Notes: a model not told the origin generated them from the letters alone. 64,000 bases of DNA from Gordionus sp. m RMFG-2023 (GCF_954871325.1 NC_088776.1:51726569-51790568), one strand, 5' to 3'. Numbered from the stretch's first letter, positions 36,835-48,018 are shown. Made by a program: numbers and translations.

Positions 36835-37133
36835 TACAATAATTCGGCGAATATTATTTGCAAGAAGATTTTTAAAGTATCATTAATATTTTTTTTTTAC
36901 TTATATAATATTTATTATTAACCCATTTATAAATTTCTAATAATCGTTCGAATAACAAGGCTAATCAGAATTAAGAATAAATATTAAGACGATCATTGAC
37001 ACAGCCATTTTTGTTTTAATTATCACAATATATTTTCTTTTATTAATTATATTATATATAAATATTCATATTCATATTGAGAGAAATATATATTTACTAA
37101 AATAATAATGCATTAAAAACTTATATATCCATG
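36835..37133. other. AT-rich spacer, nothing seen
   Basis: No exon or bounded repeat is visible. Confidence 0.45.
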
Positions 37134-37141
37134 TTCATGTG

Positions 37142-37669
37142 CAAGGTTACCAGGTAAAAATTATTAGATGGTGGTAGATTTTCGTAAACATCTCACAAAC
37201 TCTTTTTAGGAAACTAATCCCTAGTCTAAAAATGTACTATAATGGAGGATTTATTTTTCAAATATTTATGAAAATCTTATATAAATAGGTGTTATGATAG
37301 TTTTATCATTTTAAAATTTTTACAATTTAGCTAATATGATATGCCCGCTAATTATAAATTACAGTCCTTTTATTGATCTTCAGATGAAACATAATAAATT
37401 TTAGAACAGGGGATCAAATAGTAAGAAGAAATTGAAATTGTTGATTTAATTAATTTTTTGTACGTAAAGTACATGATAATTTTTCTATTCCAATTTTCAA
37501 AAACATGTTTTTTGAAAAATTTAGAATGTGGGAGATTATGTGAGAGAAATATATATTTTTTCAAATTTCAAAAATGTGATAGAATAGTGGTAGTTAAGTT
37601 GAGTGTTATAGATTTCGACTTTTTAAAATAATTATCATCGTCTTAATCAATGTGAACATGGCAACCCTG
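37142..37669. mobile_element. Short hAT with CAAGGTTACCAGG / GGCAACCCTG ends
   Basis: The ends CAAGGTTACCAGGT and ACATGGCAACCCTG are inverted repeats with mismatches. TTCATGTG (37134-37141) and TTCACGTA (37670-37677) form an 8-bp duplication with two mismatches. About 150 bp of its right end matches sequence ending near 29025 and, more weakly, near 54010. It is non-coding. Confidence 0.7.
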
Positions 37670-37931
37670 TTCACGTATATTATTATCTACTGCTTCCATG
37701 TGGATGAGTTGTTTAATGTTATATAAATTAACAGAACTATTCTTGTTCTGACATTTAATATTACCATTAACCAGGATATTATAGGGAGAATTATCCTCAT
37801 TAAGTTATAATAATGCACCTGAAATGATATATTGACATTGTTAAGTAATTTAAAATCATCTACTTTGAATAATATAAAAGATTATATTTAATTAATATAC
37901 TCATCATTTTTATTTATTATACTTTTAGAGG

Positions 37932-38098
37932 TTTGTTAAAAAGTCCCATTCGTGTAGATTTATTATCCAAAATAATAATGTGTAAGCTTAGAATTTTATC
38001 ATAGATGGCAAAGAGGTTTGGACCTCTATTTGCCAAAATCTCGAGGCTTGTTTGGCTAAAATCATTTTTAAAAATTGACTCGAATCGGGCTTTTAATA
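37932..38098. mobile_element. Long-TIR MITE, third copy
   Basis: TTTGTTAAAAAGTCCC on the left pairs with CGAATCGGGCTTTTAA on the right. The interior shares GGTTTGGACCTC..TTTGCCAAA with 2419-2632. Confidence 0.6.
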
Positions 38099-38703
38099 AT
38101 CCTATGCCAGTTTTCCTTATTCCATAAGTTAAATTTGATTAATAAAATAAATGGGCAAGTAATTAGAAGGAAAATAGATATATTTAAGATATATATAATT
38201 GTTTTAATACTTTCAAATGAAAAATGAAATTGGAGTAGTGTTGTTAAACGGCTAGACTTATTAAAATTTTTTTATTTCTATTCAAAACATTCAGATATTA
38301 TAATGTGATCTAATGAGTATCGGTTCATTTAACGTTGAATTAACGGAAGTATTTTTTTTAAATAGTCAGGGCACAGTGTTTTAACGCGTACCCTCCCTTC
38401 CCCCTTGGTAATACTAAATTAACTTTCTTAAATTGTTTTAATTTAAATAGTATTTTAAGACAATAAACTCCAACTTGCGGAATATATATTAAAGAATTAT
38501 AAATTTTTATAATATCTAAAAATTTTATACAAATGAAATATAATAATTAATTTATATTTCTTTATTATTGAATATACATATAGTAATTTAATCTTAGTAA
38601 CTTGTTTATATCATAAGAAAATAATTCTCAAAAATTTTTACCTAAATATTATGTTTGACATAACATTGATTATATTTGCTTGAACTTATTCCAATTTTTT
38701 TAG
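38099..38703. other. AT-rich spacer, nothing seen
   Basis: A short C-rich run CCCTCCCTTCCCCC lies near 38391. No gene or bounded element is supported. Confidence 0.4.
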
Positions 38704-41700
38704 ACCATTAGTAATATTTGAAAAATTTAGGGCCTAAAAATAAAATAGAAAGAAAATTAAACCATAATATAATTTTTAATTCCTTTATTAAACTCTATTA
38801 ATTATAAATTAATCAATTATAACGTAAAGGAAAAAGATTAAAAATTAAGAAAATTATATGCGAAAAATAAAAAGTAAATAATTCCAATTGTTAAACTCTT
38901 TTAAAGTATGAAAAATCTACAATTATCACGCGTTTTCATCTCATTTGCATAGTCTAAGATTTAAATAATAAAGTAATAATTTTAATAAAACATTATTTTT
39001 GTTTGATTATTATCACAATTTGAATAATAGATCTTTTTGTAACTGAATATTACAACACCCTTCCACTTAAGTAACATTTTTTCAATTTCGACTTTACGAT
39101 CTTGTATATCCACCAAATCTATTCTTCTTAATCTTTAATGTCTTCTAATTTCTAACGACGGCTGTTCCTTGTCTAGTATTCTTAGTTTCTAACGATCGTT
39201 CGTATCCGATTACAGCTTGAAATTCTTGAATTCTATCTTCTGTTGCTTGTCAACCTCTGATAAACGATTATCTCTTTATATCTGTACGCGATTGCCGAAC
39301 CTAATTAACTCATGTTTTCAACTATTCACGATGGCTAGTCTCCATTTATTGATTGATACTATTCTTTCTTTACAATCTTTGACTCTTCTAATGCCCGGTT
39401 TAAATTCTCTTGATAACTTATTCTAGACTTTGCTTGTTTCTAACTCTTGTAACTAATAATTAGCGCTTTATCTCGGTAAATGATTGACGATAATTTGCCA
39501 GCGATTAACTATTGTTCCACGAATTCTTGTCTCTATGATCGTCGACTTTCGTATCTTTGACAAGTTTCAGTATACAATTACCTAAAATAATCTATTTAAC
39601 CCTTTATAACTTCTGAATATTTTACCTTTCTTACATTTATTCTCCGATTTAAAATACACAGTTCAAAATACCAATAAAATATATATATGTCCACCGTCTT
39701 AATGCATAAGGTTATGGCCTCTAATCTAATTCTTCCTATATCTTAACTTCGAAATATTTACTCATTAAATCTTAAAATTATAATACATAGTCAAAATAGC
39801 TAAATGAATTATACCATTATGTCAAATTCTACCACCCCTTTACCCCCAATGAAGACCAGACCCATATCTACATTGAGCCATATGCAGGTAGTTGTGTCCT
39901 TTAGCTATCAATCCATATCCATTGTCAACCATGTCTACAGCTAAATTTAAATCTAAAATTCTCTTGAATATCTTGAATCTAAAAAAATCTTAGTTCTAAA
40001 TTTTTACCCAAAAAATTTTGTTTTCTTGTGATAATACGCATTTATTTAGTTTATAAATCCTTGTACATGCCTGTTCTTTAAAGAAAAATAAAATATCTAT
40101 TTCTTTTCTTCTCCTTTATTCGGTTCACGCCCATTGTTCAAAAACAACTTGAATAAATATCTTTTTTTATTCTTCTTTTTCGTTTACTCTCTTTGTTGAA
40201 AACCAATTGACTTTTATCTTCTCATAAGTCTTGCACCCGTTGTTAAAAACAACTCAATCACGTTTATCATCAATTTTCAACACCCATCAATTATGATTCT
40301 CATAATTATCTCAGACTTGTTAAAAAACAAATCAATTATGTCTATCATATCCACAATTATGATTCTCATAACTCTCGCAGACTTGTTAAAAAACAAATCA
40401 ATTATGTCTATCATCAATTTTCAACATACCAAATTTATGATTCTCATAACTCTCTCAGACCTGTTAAAAAAACAAATCAATTATGTCTATCAAATCCAAA
40501 ATGATTCTCATAATTCTTGTAGACTTGTTAAAAAACAACTCAATTATGTCTATCATCAACACTTAAAATTATGATTCTCACAATTGTCACTTGTTCCTCA
40601 ACAAATCGATTATGTTTATCATCAATTTTAAAACATAAATTTATGATTTAACTCTAGCACATCTTGTTGAAATAACCTATTAATTATATTTCTAAAGGAC
40701 TTATATATCACTATTTTACACTCAATTCTTCTTTTTTAAAACTTCCTAAATTCTCCTACTTTTTTTTCATTTTACACTCTTGTAACTAGTCTATTTTAAT
40801 TAAATATAAAAAAAAATCCCTTTTCTCTTCTGAAGTATTTCGTATCCATATCATCATTATTCAAAAAAAAATTATTTCTTCATTCTGCACGATATTTTCT
40901 TATATCAACTCCATTTAAAACAATTTAAAATAGAATTTATCATTTCTTCTTTAGTATTTCCCTATTTTCCTCTTGTTTTTCTTTTTACTATTATTAGAAT
41001 AATGTTGCCTAATTGACCCCTGTTAATGATTCAAAATAAAAATCCGATCTCTAATTGAGCTCGATTGCGGCATAAATTTTCTAATGATGAAAGCCATTTC
41101 TCTTTATGAAGATTTTTGGTTAATCAACAACCTAATATTTTACTAAATATTAACTTATGCGTATCTTATTCACATATCAGATTTTTAAGGCTGTTTTATC
41201 TCTCTCAGCCCTTAAAATAAAAGTTAAACGTTAATTTTTAATAAGAATTTAATTGCAACATCAAACAATAAAGGTGTATTTGTCTTAGTCTCTAATCTTA
41301 TTCACCGAATTTTTTAAATTATCATATCTTTTAAACAAATGTTTAATTTTAATTTTCGCATATTTTCAATTATAAAATATTTTTACAAATAAATTTATTT
41401 AATCTCCACAATTTATGTTCCTTTTTTTTGTCTTAGTTATCTCTAGTGATCAATTATTTAATAACTTATAATAATTTAAAATCTATAATATCTTATAATT
41501 TCTATTATATTCATTTGGTTTCTAAGTTCACCACTAACTTCTGTTAATTTCATAAATTATCACCTGAAAATAATTATAACACAAACTTTTTTATATCTTA
41601 TCTACTATGAATGCTACCTTTATAATTCTTTGTTTTTCATTTAAGATCATTATATTCCTACACAATTTTGTATCATAATCTTATCAATATTTATAAAAAA

Positions 41701-42197
41701 TAGTTCGAAATTTAAATGAACTACTGTAGAATAATTTTTCCTTTTCAACCTACAAAAATAACTCTAAATCTTTTTCTTATCCAAATTTAATTTTAAACGA
41801 TAAATTAATTTTCTATTTTTGTTTTTTCCAATACTTTAAATTTTAATTACAATTCTCGAAATGTTTTTATTACAAACTATTTTTCTTACTTCTTTATTTT
41901 TTTTGAATTTTTGCCTTAGAATGCAGTTTGACAACTCTTCTAGTTCCCCTGTAACCAATGCCTGGAATTAGACTGAAATGTTGAAGTTGCCCCGGAACAC
42001 ATCCACACTCCAGTACCATTGTGTTAATTTGAATATTAGTGCCTAGAAATAAAATAGAAAGAAAATTAAACCTTAATATATATTCTAATTCCTTTATTAA
42101 AAATATATTATAAATTAATCAATTATAAATTATTATAAAAAAAAGTAACAAAAAAGAAAAAGACTAAAAATATAGAAAATTATACGCGAAAAATATT
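38704..42197 (-). mobile_element. Second LTR element fossil, repeat-filled and non-coding
   Basis: Direct repeats at 38704-39055 and about 42019-42197 share AAATAAAATAGAAAGAAAAT and the following 150 bp. The left LTR ends (plus strand) in ATTACAACA, so on the minus strand it begins TGTTGTAATATTC. A purine-rich AAGTGGAAGGG precedes it, giving minus orientation. The right (5') LTR is only partly present. The interior shows no retroviral-type protein and contains tandem repeats. It is broken and older than 34063-36829, since its LTRs differ visibly. Confidence 0.75.
40240..40680. repeat. About five diverged tandem repeats inside LTR fossil
   Basis: Units of about 75-95 bp share ATTATGATTCTCATAA, GACTTGTTAAAAAACAA and CAATTATGTCTATCA. 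The open frame at 40293-40574 is a by-product of the repeat. Confidence 0.85.
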
Positions 42198-42204
42198 AGC
42201 CACA

Positions 42205-42560
42205 TTTAACTTGTTTTACCATCGTTTATTCAGGATAGATACATCATAGGTTGGGTACTTTAACCTACTCACAAAATAAATCTGCCAAATATTTAATTTT
42301 TTTCCCATCTATATTTGAAATAGATTCAGAAGGATTGCAGTAATAATATTTGTATTTACAGATTTGTAAGTGCTGCCTGATTAATCAAGACCCTTTCATT
42401 CATTTGATTTATAAAGATATCTAAGAGAGGGATAAAGATATTTATTTTGTAGAATTATATGACTAATCGATCCTAGGTTAATATTGGGGAAATGGGCTTG
42501 CTTTGCTGCAAATCTAGGTAAAGAAATATTAAATTTATTTATGAAATTCGTCATTTGCAT
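42205..42560 (-). repeat. Fragment of a zf-MYM-like hAT transposase repeat
   Basis: The order of motifs matches 58660-59000: a metal-poor AT-rich start, GCAAATTCGTAGGTGCTG/ACAGATTTGTAAGTGCTG near 42358, and GATGGGCTTACC/AATGGGCTTGC near 42490. At 58-60 kb the same block is part of a minus-strand hAT transposase. Here it is an isolated fragment. Confidence 0.6.
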
Positions 42561-43370
42561 TTACCCTAATTTCCTTAAGTTCCAATATATGCTTTCAGTT
42601 ATTCTCATAGTCTCAATCAAATCGATGTCATTTTTTTGAAAATGTTTTATTTAGTTTTGCAATGAAAAAGTTTTATATGATTTTGCTAGCAATTTTAAAA
42701 TTGTAAATATAATGCCAAGAAACATTTGAAATCTATATTAACTCACAGAATAAATTAGTAGCATATTTATTTCTGCTATGAATGTGATAAATAAATGTAA
42801 ATTGAAATAATATGTAATAAGGGGTGGGAATGATAATCATGTAACAATAATGTTTCTGAAAAATATACATCTGGCATCCTATTTTTTTCTTGCCCATTGA
42901 GTACGAGCCTGCGTTGTATTTTTTTTACTTTTATTTTAGTGGAGAGTATTCTTTTGAATTTTGTTTATATTATCAAAGAAAAGAATGACATCATGGAAAT
43001 TATTGTTTTATGAAAATTATTGTAAAAGATGATAATTAATTTAATTTTGTACCATGAAAATTCTTTTGTTGACAAATTAAAATTTTTTGGTAATCGAATT
43101 TAATTATGAAAAAAATTATAATTATATCTTTTATCGCGATTATAAATATTTTAAAGAAAAGATCTATATATTCTTGTGAGGATTTTGTTTTATCGTAAAA
43201 AATGTTATTAGATATTTTTTAAATAAAATTAAAAAAATATGTGTGAAAAGATAACAAAAATTAAGCATTATGAATAAGAATTAAAAAGACTTGGAATATT
43301 TGATTAATCTTTAAAATATTCACAAGTAAACTTATATTATAATTTTCGTCGATTTTTTATCATTATTAAG
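42561..43370. other. AT-rich spacer upstream of secreted gene 1
   Basis: No gene is visible. Homology to the flank of the second gene copy begins near 43375. Confidence 0.45.
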
Positions 43371-43475
43371 TCCATTGGCATGCTTAAAATCCACTTTTAA
43401 AATAGAAATATTTTAGCGCTTTCTACGATCAAATTTCGAAAAAATTCGAGAGAATAATAACAGTTGTTTATCTTT

Positions 43476-43486
43476 TATATATAAAG
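43476..43486 (+). promoter_or_regulatory. Candidate TATA box of secreted gene 1
   Basis: TATATATAAAG lies about 160 nt before the ATG, inside the flank conserved with the second gene copy. Such motifs are common in AT-rich DNA, so this is a weak call. Confidence 0.4.
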
Positions 43487-43643
43487 CTTTTTAAATATAA
43501 TTAAGATTTCTAAATACGATATATTAATATATTATAAAATTAAACAAAAACTAAGCTGAAAAAATTTAAATGGTCAAATGAAATCAAGCTTTTATATAAA
43601 CTTTTATTTATAAGGGTTTCTGAAAAAAGAAGAGTTACAAACA

Positions 43644-45582
43644 ATGCTATTGAGCTACCTATTAATCTTTACAGTACAATAACTTTTACGTTATTATAAA
43701 TTGTAGTCTATATTCAATTAAATTATATTAATTTATTTTAAAAAAAATAAAAAAACTAGGTATATTTATCAGCTATCTATTCAAAAAATTTCAACTATTA
43801 TTATGGCAGAAGAGGATACGGTGAAATTATAGAAAATATTTATATATTATAATTTTATAAAATATGGATTATTATAATTATATATTTTAACACATATATG
43901 AATCTAAGATTATCAACCACGGCCTTATCAACCTCAGCCCCGATATTTTCAACAAACACCTTCATATGTGTTCAAGAATCATGGGAGTGGTGGAAAAGTT
44001 TCTGGCGTTAAAGGAATAAGTAATACAACTTTTTACAAATATATTTAAAAAAAATTATTTAATATTTATTACTATTAAAATTTTTGAAATAAAAATACAA
44101 ATATCACTTAAATTTCTTGTTTTACGCACACATATTCCAGTTTCTGATTGCTTAGCTGGAATATTGAGATGCAATTTTAAAGTTTTGAAGGTGAAAAGCA
44201 GCGGAGGTTATAAGGACACAACAACCACTGATGAATCCTCGACTTCTAATTCGCCCTCAACTGTTACCTCCTACTTTACTACCACTTCAAAAGCATCAAT
44301 CACCGTATAGAATTTATTATCAATATATCATTTTATTGTTAATTGTCATTTATATGATCAGTGCATATCCGTTTAAAAATTGTAAATTAATATTTTTTGC
44401 AATAGTACAAATCTGACAATTTTATAAAGATATTTAAAAATATATAAAAATTTCTGACCGAAATATAAATTAATTTTTATCAATTTTTTTCCATTTAGGA
44501 TGCATACTTTTACTATAGAGAATCCAAAAAAGGTAGTTATAGCAAAGGTGACACTAGAAGAAATAGCTATAATAAAGGTGGTCATTTAAACATAGGCGGT
44601 AATAAAAACAAAATCGGCTATAAAATCAAAAGAGGAAATTCGACAGAAACCACTAAAACTACTATAATAACAACAGCAGGAGATGTTGACGACAGTGATG
44701 ATGATGATTTAGATGATATCAAGAAATGGATATACAAAAAGAATATCAAAGGCGGAAGCTTCCTAAAGAAAATCCGCAAATCCAATTACGAAAAAGGAAA
44801 AAATAAAAAGAACTATAAAGGTAAAAAAAACAGAGGGCTTAAGAAAAGCCGCAAGTATAGCAGTAGCGATTCAACAACACTTTCGATATCTGGTAATGAA
44901 TTTTACATTGTTAGGTATTTATGATAGTGATCTGCATCGGGCCTAATTTTTCAAACCCAGCCGTCCCGAAATTTTTTTTAAAAAATTTTACGGCCCGGTC
45001 CGGCCCGAATTTATTTAAATATAGAAATTAATTTTTATAATTACTCAAGACATATGTTATATGGCATCTAGTTTCTATAAATAAAATCAAATATTTTTAT
45101 GTTACATAAAAAATTTAATGTAAAATTGATAAATTTAGAAATATTTAAAAAAATTTCAAAGGCCCGACCCGACCTGGCCTAAATTTTTTAAAAATATTAA
45201 GCCCGACCCGGCCCGAAGCCGGATTCGGGCAGGGTATTGGCCTGGCCTACTTTTGCAGATCTCTAATTTATGATCTATTATATATAATTCAATTCATTTA
45301 ATTTTAAACTAAGGTTCACCGGATACCACGACTTCCCCCATTACCTCTACTACCGGAGACAAAAAGGATTGTTCTTATTGGGACATGAAGTTAGGCAAGT
45401 GCAAAAGGTATTATGAAAAATTCTCTTCCCACCGCCGAAAGCCTAAAATCATACGTAAAATGGTTCTTCTGAACATTATAAAGAGTTGTTATGGGGGGAA
45501 AAGGGGATGTTATGGCTCACCTTGGTCCAAGATTGGTGGCTTCAAAAATTATAAAGAGGGATATATTTTTTGGCATGGCTAA
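43644..45582 (+). CDS. Secreted Tyr/Gly/Lys-rich Cys protein, six exons, copy 1
   Basis: This is an unrecognised family, found by comparing two paralogues. Exons: 43644-43673, 43760-43820, 43909-44019, 44141-44304, 44499-44892 and 45314-45582. Junctions are GT-AG with phases 0, 1, 1, 0, 1. Exons 1-2 join into a signal peptide (MLLSYLLIFTVYLSAIYS). Exon 2 continues with a Tyr-rich NYYYGRRGYD. Exon 3 is Gln/Pro/Tyr-rich (YQPRPYQPQPRYF). Exon 4 has SDCLAGILRCNF, then a Ser/Thr-rich linker. Exon 5 has AYFYYRESKKGSYSKGD, an acidic DDSDDDDLDD, then many Lys/Gly/Asn. Exon 6 has KKDCSYWDMKLGKCKRYY and SCYGGKRGCYG. The modelled protein is 342 residues with six Cys after the signal peptide, enough for three disulfides. 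The stop at 45580-45582 is doubtful, because an adjoining frame (45555-46862) seems to continue the gene. The Tyr/Lys/Gly composition would suit an extracellular structural or adhesive material, but that is only inference. Confidence 0.82.
44925..45265. mobile_element. hAT MITE in intron 5 of secreted gene 1
   Basis: The ends TAGTGATCTGCA and TGCAGATCTCTA are inverted repeats. ATTTATGA duplicates exactly at 44917-44924 and 45266-45273. GGCCCGACCCG-type motifs lie near both ends. The same intron in copy 2 (63797-63866) lacks it and shows the unoccupied site. It is the same family as 508-1474. Confidence 0.93.
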
Positions 45583-46862
45583 CACTATTTACTCTCGGGG
45601 TGACAGAAACGTTTTCGTGGAGCGTTGTATCCAATTCCTCAATTTGGCAATCAGCCAGTCATGCTGCCAGCCTACCTCCTTTTATGCTACCCCCTATTAC
45701 GCTACCCCTTATTACGACACCTACAATACCGACATTGATTACTTTGCCAACTCTCCCGCCAATTCCTACTTTACCAACTCTCTCGCCAATTCCAACTTTA
45801 CCAACTATCCCGCCAATTCCTACTTTACCAACTCTCCCGCCAATTCTTACTTTACCAACTCTCTCGCCAATTCCAACTTTACCAACTCTCCCGTCAAATC
45901 CTACTTTACCAACTCTCCCGTCAATTTCAACTTTACCAACTCTCCCACCAATTATTACTTCACTAACTGACCCAACAATTTTTACTTTGCCAACTCTCCC
46001 ACCAAGTTTTACTTTACCAACTGACCCAACAATTTTTACTTTACCAACTGACCCAACAATTTTTACTTTACCAACTCTCCCACCAAGTTTTACTTTACCA
46101 ACTGACCCAACAATTTTTACTTTGCCAACTCTCCCATCAATTTTTACTTTACCAACTCTCCCACCAAGTTTTACTTTACCAACTGACCCAACAATTTTTA
46201 CTTTGCCAACTCTCCCACCAAGTTTTACTTTACCAACTGATCCAACAATCTTTACTTTACCAACTCTCCCACCAAGTTTTACTTTACCAACTGACCCAAC
46301 GGATTTTACTTTACCAACTCTCCCACCAAGTTTTACTTTACCAACTGACCCAACAATTTTTACTTTGCCAACTCTCCCATCAATTTTTACTTTACCAACT
46401 CTCCCAACAATTTTTACTTTACCAACTGACCCAACAATTTTTACTTTACCAACTCTCCCACCAAGTTTTACTTTACCAACTGACCCAACAATTTTTACTT
46501 TGCCAACTCTCCCATCAATTTTTACTTTACCAACTGACCCAACAATTTTTACTTTGCCAACTGACCCAACAATTTTTACTTTGCCAACTAAACCTACTAT
46601 GTTAACTCATCCTACTATGCCAACTCATCCTATGCCAACTCATCCTACTATGCCAACTCACCCATCAATTGCTACAAGGCCAACTCGTCTATCAATTTTT
46701 GCTATGCCAACTCACTCACCAATTTTCACTAGGCCACCCAGATTACTTGGGAAGACATTATATTATAATGGCGTTTCTAGACCAGTGTTATTAAGTTCAG
46801 ATTTAATGCCCGAACACTTCTCGAAATATTATTCACAGATAGAAGAAGCTGAATTTTCATAA
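45555..46862 (+). CDS. Pro/Thr/Leu nonapeptide-repeat tail, likely part of secreted gene 1
   Basis: This frame is open from 45555 to the TAA at 46860-46862 and has no ATG before residue ~39 of its long open stretch. A separate start is therefore doubtful. It encodes about 32 nine-residue repeats (TLPTLPPSF, TLPTDPTIF and variants), then HPTMPTHP repeats, then a non-repetitive C terminus (GKTLYYNGVSRP, then MPEHFSKYYSQIEEAEFS). Changes between repeat units are often synonymous in this frame (TTA/TTG, GAC/GAT, ATT/ATC, CCG/CCA), which supports translation. It overlaps the preceding gene frame only at 45555-45582, across a T6 run (45566-45571). A poly(A) signal follows its stop and none lies just after the earlier stop. 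The simplest reading is one terminal exon carrying a single-base difference (assembly error, real mutation or frameshifting); an unseen splice is the alternative. Confidence 0.65.
   Translation, partial: RGIYFLAWLTLFTLGVTETFSWSVVSNSSIWQSASHAASLPPFMLPPITLPLITTPTIPTLITLPTLPPIPTLPTLSPIPTLPTIPPIPTLPTLPPILTLPTLSPIPTLPTLPSNPTLPTLPSISTLPTLPPIITSLTDPTIFTLPTLPPSFTLPTDPTIFTLPTDPTIFTLPTLPPSFTLPTDPTIFTLPTLPSIFTLPTLPPSFTLPTDPTIFTLPTLPPSFTLPTDPTIFTLPTLPPSFTLPTDPTDFTLPTLPPSFTLPTDPTIFTLPTLPSIFTLPTLPTIFTLPTDPTIFTLPTLPPSFTLPTDPTIFTLPTLPSIFTLPTDPTIFTLPTDPTIFTLPTKPTMLTHPTMPTHPMPTHPTMPTHPSIATRPTRLSIFAMPTHSPIFTRPPRLLGKTLYYNGVSRPVLLSSDLMPEHFSKYYSQIEEAEFS
45741..46604. repeat. 27-bp coding minisatellite, about 32 units
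   Basis: The unit is CCAACTCTCCCACCAAGTTT plus TACTTTA, alternating with a CCAACTGACCCAACAATTTT variant. Since 27 is a multiple of 3, other frames also stay open for long stretches. One of them (45491-45970) gives an Asn/Tyr/Thr-rich run but ends at the TGA inside the second unit type. Confidence 0.92.
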
Positions 46863-46907
46863 ACAATTAAAATTATATGTTAGTTGTTTTTTATGTATAC
46901 CCTATAA

Positions 46908-46913
46908 ATAAAT
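46908..46913 (+). terminator. Poly(A) signal AATAAA after the repeat tail
   Basis: AATAAA lies 46 nt after the stop of the repeat frame, at a usual distance for a 3' end. Confidence 0.6.
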
Positions 46914-47035
46914 ATTCTTAAACATTCTTGTTCAAATAATTGAATATGTCAATTGGTTGACATAAACTAGTGGTGAACGTAATGTATATCTAAATTCCGA
47001 TATTAATTTAGTTAACCAAAAAAATAGTTATATGC
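46914..47035. other. Short AT-rich spacer
   Basis: A TCAATTGGTTGA palindrome lies near 46949. Nothing else is visible. Confidence 0.4.
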
Positions 47036-47830
47036 CTAATTAAAATTATGACTCACGATTTAGTGAAGAAGTTGGAGGAACAATTGGAAGCACTATCGAA
47101 AAACTTATATCATTATTTAGTATTTCATTAGTAGAGGGTAGCGCTTTTATCAGTTTAGTAGCCTTAATCAAAATAAAAAAGTTATTAAAAAAAACAAAAA
47201 TAAACAACAAATAGCTTAACAAAACAAAATCTTTAGTATCATCAAACATTCGGTTTTCGCCATTATTTAGTGCTGCTTAATTGTTAAATTTAAATTAAGT
47301 TATTAATTTGGTTAACCCCAAAGTTATAAGCTATGATATCTCAACTTAGGCGTGAAGTTGGCCGAACAATTGGAAGCACCAACTATTTATATTTCTTTAG
47401 TGCTTTGTTAATAGAGGTTAGTACTTTAATCAGTTTAGTAGATCCTATTAAAACAAAAAAGTTATTGAAGAAAAAAACAAAAATAAACAACAAATAAAAA
47501 TATTAGTAAACATTCGGTTTTTGCCATTATTTAGTGCTTAATCATTAAATTTAAATTCCATAATTAATTTTGCTAATCGCCATATGAAAATCATACGCTA
47601 AAGAAATCTTTGAAGTTAAATTTGCTAGTAAATCTATATAAGCACCAATGATGGAATTTATATTATTCTTGAGTGCTTCATTAGTAGAGATTCTTGCTTT
47701 AAATCATTTATAAAATAAAAATGCTATTAACGAAATAAGCAAAAAATGGCAGCACGCTAAAACAAAAGCTAGAGTGGGAACACATATTGTTTCTGTCATT
47801 TTTTAGAGTATAATTAGTAAATTCAAATTC
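47036..47830. repeat. Three diverged tandem ~275-bp repeats
   Basis: Three units in a row share GAAGTTGG..GAACAATTGGAAGCAC, TTTAGTGCTTC.TTAGTAGAG, AACAAAAATAAACAAC and CATTCGGTTTT.GCCATTATTTAGTGC. Units 1 and 2 are close and unit 3 is more diverged. No reading frame is conserved across all three, so I call it a non-coding tandem array. Confidence 0.75.
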
Positions 47831-47904
47831 CTTAGTTAAACCAAAGGAAGTCTCTAACCATATAAAAAATTAACAAAATAACCAATTCGCTAGAGACTGC
47901 TTTA

Positions 47905-48015
47905 CTCTGCGTTCACAGTTGTCGCAGGCGTAGTATGCAAAATATGATATAAATATAATAATTCTTTCGTTTTTATATACTTTGCCGCAAATTCGCGTTA
48001 ACTGTGAATGCAGGG
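47905..48015. mobile_element. 111-bp Harbinger-type MITE
   Basis: The ends CTCTGCGTTCACAGTT and AACTGTGAATGCAGGG are inverted repeats with two mismatches. TTA (47902-47904 and 48016-48018) duplicates on both sides, as in PIF/Harbinger elements. The interior holds inverted GCAAA/TTTGC motifs and no coding. Confidence 0.72.
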
Positions 48016-48018
48016 TTA

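Noticed and set aside
39217-39426. Possible small gene inside the second LTR fossil
   Set aside because: It has no splice or family support and lies in a repeat-filled non-coding interior. The same applies to 40293-40574, which is a tandem repeat.
45491-45970. Asn/Tyr/Thr-rich reading of the 27-bp repeat
   Set aside because: The silent changes between units favour the Pro/Thr frame, and this frame ends at a TGA present in the common second unit type.
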